From positions 62,001-126,000 of the forward strand of contig JASANG010000879.1 in NCBI GenBank assembly GCA_030248215.1: a stretch of 64,000 nt of DNA, in the 5' to 3' direction. This document shows positions 59,301 to 64,000 of this stretch, piece after piece (positions within the stretch are counted from its first letter, which is position 1; each line of letters opens with the position of its first letter). A model generated the notes under the pieces. The model searched no databases, was not told where the DNA came from, and worked only from the letters and a program-made list of their open reading frames with translations. The translations under genes and the position numbers were made by a program. The DNA comes from Enoplolaimus lenunculus. Lineage: Eukaryota; Nematoda; Enoplea; Enoplida; Thoracostomopsidae.

Positions 59301-60681
59301 GCCTAAGCGTTGCAAAAATGTGTTCCTAAGCCTAAGCCTAAGCCTAAGCCTAAGCAAAAACATTTAATCTAGAATCTAAACCTACTCGTTTATAGACCCA
59401 CCAAAAACCTGGACGCCCCTTAAAGTAATATGGGCCGCTAAGAGTACGATTGCGCCTCTTCCTTATGCTGAGTATATCATCGCTCATGGCAGGCAACAAA
59501 ATGGTCTAAAGCTTAAACATGCTCTATTGCGGGTCTCGCAGAAAAACCTTCCCCATGGGCCTCAACTTGTAACAATGTTTTCTGAGTTTCGTTTTAGGCA
59601 GTGGAAGCAGCAAAAATCCGCGAGACGATGATTATAAGGGACCTCATGCGTGGTCAGAGGTTGAAGCACGAAACATTCGTGATTTCATGGAAGATCGTAG
59701 TCATAACTTACACGGCTACATCACGCTTCATTCATATGGTCAGTACTGGTTCTATCCGTACGGGTATGCAATCAACGCTAAGAAGCCGTCTGATCATAGA
59801 GATATGGTATGTTAAAGATGAACAAAACCTTGTGTTTGAATGAGATGCGCTCTAGGTCCTACGAGTACAAGACCTTAAATAAGATTGAACCAAGGGCTCT
59901 ATATTGTATGGTATTAATTTAGTATTAATTTCTAGTTTATATGAAGCCTACACACAAAATAGATTGTGTTGAATTCAAGAAATAGTGTCTAAAACTTAAG
60001 ACAATTTATGTCTTAATTCAGACTCCAGACATATACGTCTTCAATTCCAGGCTTATATTTGTTAAATCTTTCAGAAATATGAATCTGAAAATTTTCAGAC
60101 TTAAAAGACTCAAATTAAAACTGTTTCTTGAACGATTAGGACAAATATTTCTAAAACATAATATGAACATGTCTGCAATACAAGACAAATATTTTGCAGT
60201 GAAAAGACTCCAAAATTGGGAGCTGAAGCTCGAACAAATACTCTATTTCAACAACCTAAGATACGTCCAAAACGTTTACTTTTGTAATTTGATTTATTTA
60301 AATACACTTTACACGCAGTTAGCGATAGGTTTTCAAACTGACGAACAAACACAATTGCGAATCTCAAAAGTTGTTACAGAATTATGGCAAACCAAACGTA
60401 AAAAAATGTGCTAAATTTCCAAACCGCAGCATTCACTGGCTCAAATGTAACAAGGCTTATTAATACCAAACGGTGATAGGTGCTACACGCTGCTGAGAAT
60501 ACAGGCCCGGATCAAAACTAATTTAAACAGTCAATTAGTTGAAAACAGTATAAAATCTGCGTTGAGTTAAAAAAATCGATTTCTCTTATACTTCAGAGAA
60601 AAGCAGCTTATCAAGGAGCTGAAGAACTTAGAAGGGTTCATGGAACACGATATCAAGTTGGTAACGGAGCTGCTCTTTTGT
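53388..60681 (+). CDS. Secreted M14A metallocarboxypeptidase (paralogue 2), last exon outside the window
   Basis: Tandem paralogue of the gene at 24226-40274. Ten exons: 53388-53470, 54438-54522, 55557-55693, 56098-56209, 56759-56857, 57132-57239, 57799-57912, 58627-58756, 59598-59806 and 60597-60681, giving 387 residues plus one base. Phases equal those of paralogue 1 at every junction, and exons 2, 3, 5, 7 and 10 have identical lengths (85, 137, 99, 114, 85). MNYVECGFIALCLVSV starts a signal peptide. The propeptide has IDFWKET and ends at a run of five Arg. Catalytic landmarks: HAREW (zinc ligands H192 and E195), TRS (R254), LNRNF (N281/R282) and LHSYGQYW (zinc ligand H334). A Cys/Arg-rich insert (four Cys) precedes the NRN motif. 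The exon with the general-base Glu and specificity position 255 is missing from 60682-64000, so substrate preference cannot be read. Exon 4's acceptor (TTTAAG) is the least certain boundary. Confidence 0.9.
53875..54050 (+). mobile_element. hAT-like MITE with internal TTAGGC, family A copy 4
   Basis: Starts GGCCCATGTTACTTTAAAAG, ends CGCTTAAAGGAACATTGGCG. A perfect 8-bp duplication TACAATGG lies at 53867-53874 and 54051-54058. Two TTAGGC blocks are separated by AACTCATTATTGCAACG. It lies in intron 1 of peptidase 2. Confidence 0.88.
54534..54828. mobile_element. TIR element CAAGAGTC… (family M copy 2)
   Basis: CAAGAGTCGATGATAACTC at the left and GTGATCAAACACTCTTG at the right are inverted repeats like those at 46813-47122. 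It begins 11 bp after the end of exon 2 of peptidase 2, so the splice donor sits right at its border. Confidence 0.6.
54964..55173 (-). mobile_element. hAT-like MITE with internal TTAGGC, family B copy 5
   Basis: Starts GGCCTAAAAAAACAACAGGG, ends GTGACATTTACATGGACC. Flanks GAAACTAT and AAAACTAG agree at six of eight positions. Two CCTAAG-type blocks. It lies in intron 2 of peptidase 2. Confidence 0.75.
55863..56029 (+). mobile_element. Family F copy 3
   Basis: Starts CAGTGCTGGAGCCGGC, ends GGCTGCTCGTGCCTTG. Flanks TTGTTGTG and TTGATGCG agree at six of eight. It lies in intron 3 of peptidase 2. Confidence 0.6.
57420..57535 (-). repeat. Decayed family B fragment with TTAGGC-like words
   Basis: AGTATAAGCATATTCTCAAG, CCTAAACCTAAACC and ACTTAAGCTATTTTATAATT follow the family B order. 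Neither terminus is intact. It lies in intron 6 of peptidase 2. Confidence 0.5.
57946..58194. mobile_element. Foldback element with CACTGTAAATT ends (family L copy 2)
   Basis: CACTGTAAATTTCAGTGAGT at the left, complement at the right ending AATTTACAGTG, with TA on both sides as in Tc1/mariner-type elements. The interior alternates AACTCA and TGAGTT words. It lies in intron 7 of peptidase 2, about 33 bp after the donor. Confidence 0.65.
58384..58542 (+). mobile_element. Family E copy 4
   Basis: Starts near CCACGGGCC and ends GAGCTGGCTACGGACTTG, with the family's CAACCTTACTT and AATTTTCATCCCC modules. The target duplication is not clear. It lies in intron 7 of peptidase 2. Confidence 0.6.
59240..59436 (-). 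mobile_element. hAT-like MITE with internal TTAGGC, family A copy 5
   Basis: Starts GGCCAATGTTACTTTAAGGG, ends CCCTTAAAGTAATATGGGCC. Flanks GCTAAGTG (59232-59239) and GCTAAGAG (59437-59444) are an 8-bp duplication with one mismatch. Two CCTAAG blocks (about three and five units) flank a GTTGCAAAAATGTG spacer. It lies in intron 8 of peptidase 2. Confidence 0.88.
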
Positions 60682-60687
60682 GTAAGT

Positions 60688-60838
60688 GGCCAATGTTACT
60701 TTAAGGGGCGTAACAGTAGATTAGACGTATTCCTAAGCCTAAGTCTACGCCTAAACAATAAAAATGTAATCTAGAATCTAAACTTACTCTTTTATTGACC
60801 CACCAGAAACCTGGACGCCCCTTAAAGTAACATGGGCC
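60688..60838 (-). mobile_element. hAT-like MITE, family A copy 6, inserted at a splice donor
   Basis: Starts GGCCAATGTTACTTTAAGGG, ends CCCTTAAAGTAACATGGGCC. The perfect 8-bp duplication GTGTAAGT (60680-60687 and 60839-60846) consists of the last two bases of exon 10 of peptidase 2 plus its six-base splice donor, which now exists twice. Confidence 0.9.
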
Positions 60839-60856
60839 GTGTAAGTGGTATACAGT

Positions 60857-61013
60857 TTCGAGCCTAATGGGGACCCAGGGGTCTCAGTCCACCCTGGATA
60901 GTTTTACCTTTCCCCCCAGAAAATTTTCAACCTTGCTCAGTCACCAGAACCCTTATATACCTCTCTTCAAAAAATTTTAGCCCCCTTTTAAGGTGAGCTT
61001 GCTGCGGGCCTTG
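60857..61013 (+). mobile_element. Family E copy 5
   Basis: Starts near CGAGCC, ends GCTTGCTGCGGGCCTTG, with AGAAAATTTTCAACCTTGCT inside. It lies a few bases after the family A element, in intron 10 of peptidase 2. Confidence 0.6.
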
Positions 61014-61503
61014 TACTAGTATATTAACATCGTTTTGTTACGTGGTGCAAAATAAAAAGAAAACGTGAAACATGGACTATGTTCACCAGAACCAAACGGG
61101 TCTTTGCCTTTTTGGTTTACTTTAAACGTTAAGCAAAAAGTTGCTAGCAAATCAATGATTAGACAGTTGTACGAATTTTTCGAAAAGGGAAATACCGACC
61201 GGTCGCTGGTTAGTAGTGGTCAGAATTTATCAATTTTTTAATACTTGAACGCAATATGTACTTTTTATGTAAAAATTTAAAGTTTCAAAGTTTGCACTGT
61301 TGTAAAATTCTTAGAGCAAAAATTTTTGAAACAAAAGTAGCCTGTTGCAAATTCAGACTAAAAATTCACAAATGGCGAACTAGTATTAATGATCAAACAG
61401 GACCAAGTAATTGTTTTCCGGAACAATGTAATGAGAACAAAACCGACACTTGGATAAATTAGTGCTTTTTAATCTACAGTTTCTATTGCGGACTATTATT
61501 AAA

Positions 61504-62404
61504 CTAGAAAAAATGCTCCGCACTTGAGCAAAAAGGGATATGTTTCATATTCCTATTAAAAGTATGGTAAACTAGATCAGCACATTCGCTTGATGTAACC
61601 TGGAAAAGTATTAAGAAACAATAGCGTCCAAAATCATGTTAATTATTAATTTTTCTGAAACATCTTGCGGACAGCAAATCTATTTCTAACATTGAAGTTT
61701 TTGACAGGATTTGTTAGCAATTTTCAGATATTCCTTAGGGTCGCAGAAACATGGCTGAGGTATACCGCTCTTTGATTTTGCAAGTTAATCGATGTTGCCA
61801 GAATACGGTGCGATTTGTGAGCTTAAATAGTCGTGCCTATGCAGTGAAACAGATAAATAACTCGGGTGGAAAATGCGCATTTATATAATTTGTCACTAAG
61901 GTAAAAAAATCGAGTAAACTCAAAAGTCACTTATAAGTGGAGCATTTTTAAAGCATCAATTGCGATTCGTTTTGTGACGTCTGTTCAAGAAAGTATCTAA
62001 CAAAATTGGTCATCAAAACTCTAACAGCCATTATGTCGCCACACAATGCTCTTATGAAATTCAATTATATAACTATGGTAATACAAAGCCATAGGTAAAT
62101 TTAATACGTTTTGTAGACAACTTCAATATACATTCATGGATTCCAAGCTAAATCTGTCTACATTTCAGAAATAATTTCGCTTTGCATTCAAGAAAAGCAT
62201 CTGTTTTGTACAAAACATATTACAGAAATTTTGCTGTCCGCAATATGTTTCAGAAAAATTAATAATTAACATGATTTTGGACGCTATTGTTTCTTAATAC
62301 TTTTCCAGGTTACATCAAGCGAATGTGCTGATCTAGTTTACCATACTTTTAATAGGAATATGAAACATATCCCTTTTTGCTCAAGTGCTGAGCATTTTTT
62401 CTAG
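61504..62404 (+). mobile_element. Long-inverted-repeat element of 901 bp (family P copy 2)
   Basis: Same length, order and orientation as 30425-31327, with roughly 175-bp inverted ends (CTAGAAAAAATGCTCCGCAC … TGCTGAGCATTTTTTCTAG). Here the minisatellite lies to its right, not its left. Confidence 0.8.
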
Positions 62405-62444
62405 TTTCAACCGCTTTACCAAGCTGCTGCATTAATCCATGGGG

Positions 62445-64000
62445 GTGACATCGTCCGTTGCGGTGAAGCTAACCGTTTGTGTGAAACCAACCCTTGGGCT
62501 AAAACCGGCCGTTGAGGGGAAACCAGTCGTTAGGGTGAAACCAACCTCTGTGGCAAAATTAACCGCTGGGGTGAAATAACCGCTGGGGTAAAACGAGCCA
62601 CTGGGGTGAAACGAACCGTTGGGGCAAAACCAACCGTTGAGGTAAAACCAACCGTTGGGGTGAAACCAACCGTTGGGGTGAAACCAACCGTTGGGATGAA
62701 ACCAACCGTTGGGGTGAAACCAACCGTTGAGGTAAAACCAACCGTTGGGGTGAAACCAATCGTTGGGGTGAAACCAACCGTTGGGGGTGAAATCAACCGT
62801 TGGGTGAAACCAACCGTTGGGGCAAAACCAACTGTTGGAGTGAAACCAACCGTTGACGTAAAACCAACCGTTGGGGTGAAACCGACCGTTGGGGTGAAAC
62901 CAACCGTTGGGGTGAAGCTAACAGTTGAGGTGAAACCAACCGATGGGGAAAAACCGATCGCTGGGGTGAAACCAACCGTTGGGGTAAAACGAACCGTTGG
63001 GGTGAAACCAACCGTTGGGGTGAAACCGACTGTTAGGGTGAAACCAACCGTTGGGGTGAAGCCAACCATTGGGGTGAAACCAACCATTGGGGTAAAACCA
63101 ACCGTTGGGGTGAAACCAACCGTTGTGGTGAAACCAACTGTTGGGGTGAAACCGACCGTTAGGATGAAACCAATCGTTGGGGTGAAACCAACCGTTGGGG
63201 TGACACCGATCATTGGGGTGAAACCAACCGTTGGGGTAAAACCAACCGTTGCGGTGAAACCAACCGTTGGGGCGAAGCTAACCGTTGGGGTGAAGCCAAC
63301 CGCTGAGGTGAAACCAACTGTTGAGGTGAAACCAACCGTTGTGGTAAAACCGATCATTGGGGTGAAACCAACCGTTGGGGTAAAACCAACCGTTGGGGTG
63401 AAACCGACCGTTGGGGTGAAACCAACTGTTTGGGGTGAAGCCAACCGTTGAGGTGAAACCAACCGTTGGGGTGAAACCAACCGTTGGGGTGAAACCAACC
63501 GTTGGGGTGAAACCAACCGTTGGGGTAAAACCAACCGTTGGGGCAAAACCAACAGTTGGGGTGAAACCAACCGTTGGGGTGAAACCGACTGTTGAGTGAG
63601 ACCAGCCGTTGGGGTGAAACCAACCGTTGGCGTGAAACCAACCGTTGGAGTAAAACCAACCGATGGGGTGGAACCGACTGTTGGGGTGAAACCATCCGTT
63701 GGGGTGAAACCAACCGTTGGGGCAAAACCAACCGTTGGGGCAAATCCAACTGTTGCGGCAAAACCAACCGTTTGGGGTGAAACCAACCGTTGGGGTGAAA
63801 CCAACCGTTGGGGAGTTGGGGAAAAACCGACTGTTGGGGTGAAACCAACCGTTGGGGTGAAACCAACCGTTGGGGCAAAACCAACCGTTGGGGCAAAACC
63901 AACCGTTGGGCAAAACCAACCGTTGGGGCAAAACCAACCGTTGGGGAAAAACCAACCGTTGGGGAAAAACCAACCGTTGGGGTGAGACCAACCGTTGGGG
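62445..64000. repeat. Minisatellite S3, 18-bp unit, inverted relative to S2, running off the window
   Basis: The unit AACCGTTGGGGTGAAACC is the complement of the S2 unit. About 86 units are visible. The junction with the 901-bp element (GGGGGTGACATCGTCCGTTG, then CGGTGAAGCTAACCG) matches the complement of the S2 junction at 30355-30390. Long frames on both strands are by-products of the 18-bp period. Confidence 0.95.

Noticed and set aside
60079-60414. 111-codon Lys/Leu-rich frame inside intron 9 of peptidase 2
   Set aside because: It lies between two firmly placed exons, and its composition matches AT-rich intron sequence.
62530-63991. A 424-codon minus-strand frame with PTVGFT repeats, and similar frames at 28934-30492
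   Set aside because: 18-bp minisatellite by-products; several frames on both strands are open at once.
1-64000. CRISPR arrays, operons or bacterial features
   Set aside because: Spliced animal genes with GT-AG introns dominate; tandem repeats lack spacer structure.

Overview
The window is nuclear DNA from an animal. Short exons with GT-AG introns sit in AT-rich DNA crowded with small inverted-repeat transposons and minisatellites. Two transposon subfamilies carry arrays of TTAGGC, the nematode-type telomere repeat. That fits a nematode, or another animal with this telomere, but no gene here fixes the phylum. No virus-like element that looks whole was seen.

Four host genes are legible, all on the + strand. 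(1) 1180-4871 is the 3' end of a beta-TrCP/Slimb F-box WD40 gene, whose last exon adds about 700 residues of Gly/His/Gln/Ala-rich sequence. (2) 14481-18015 is a small calponin/transgelin-type muscle protein gene; its first coding exon lies in an exact 262-bp tandem duplication. (3) 24226-40274 is a complete 11-exon M14 metallocarboxypeptidase gene with a signal peptide, propeptide, B-type specificity Asp and a Ser-rich tail. (4) 53388-60681 and beyond is a tandem paralogue of gene 3 with the same intron phases; its last exon is not in the window. Both peptidases look secreted and made as zymogens.

The rest is mostly mobile DNA. hAT-like elements with 8-bp target duplications are the commonest (families A to F and H below). 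There are TTAA-flanked piggyBac-like elements with tRNA-like cassettes, a TTA-flanked element containing a 21-bp minisatellite, and a 900-bp long-inverted-repeat element that twice lies against an 18-bp minisatellite. A separate 30-bp minisatellite ends about 340 bp before the first peptidase gene. Many elements lie in peptidase introns, and one duplicated a splice donor exactly.

Layout: 1-4871 beta-TrCP end; 4872-14417 intergenic repeats; 14418-18015 calponin-like gene; 18016-24225 intergenic with the 30-bp minisatellite; 24226-40274 peptidase 1; 40275-53387 intergenic with few recognisable parts; 53388-64000 peptidase 2, whose tenth intron runs into an 18-bp minisatellite at the window edge.
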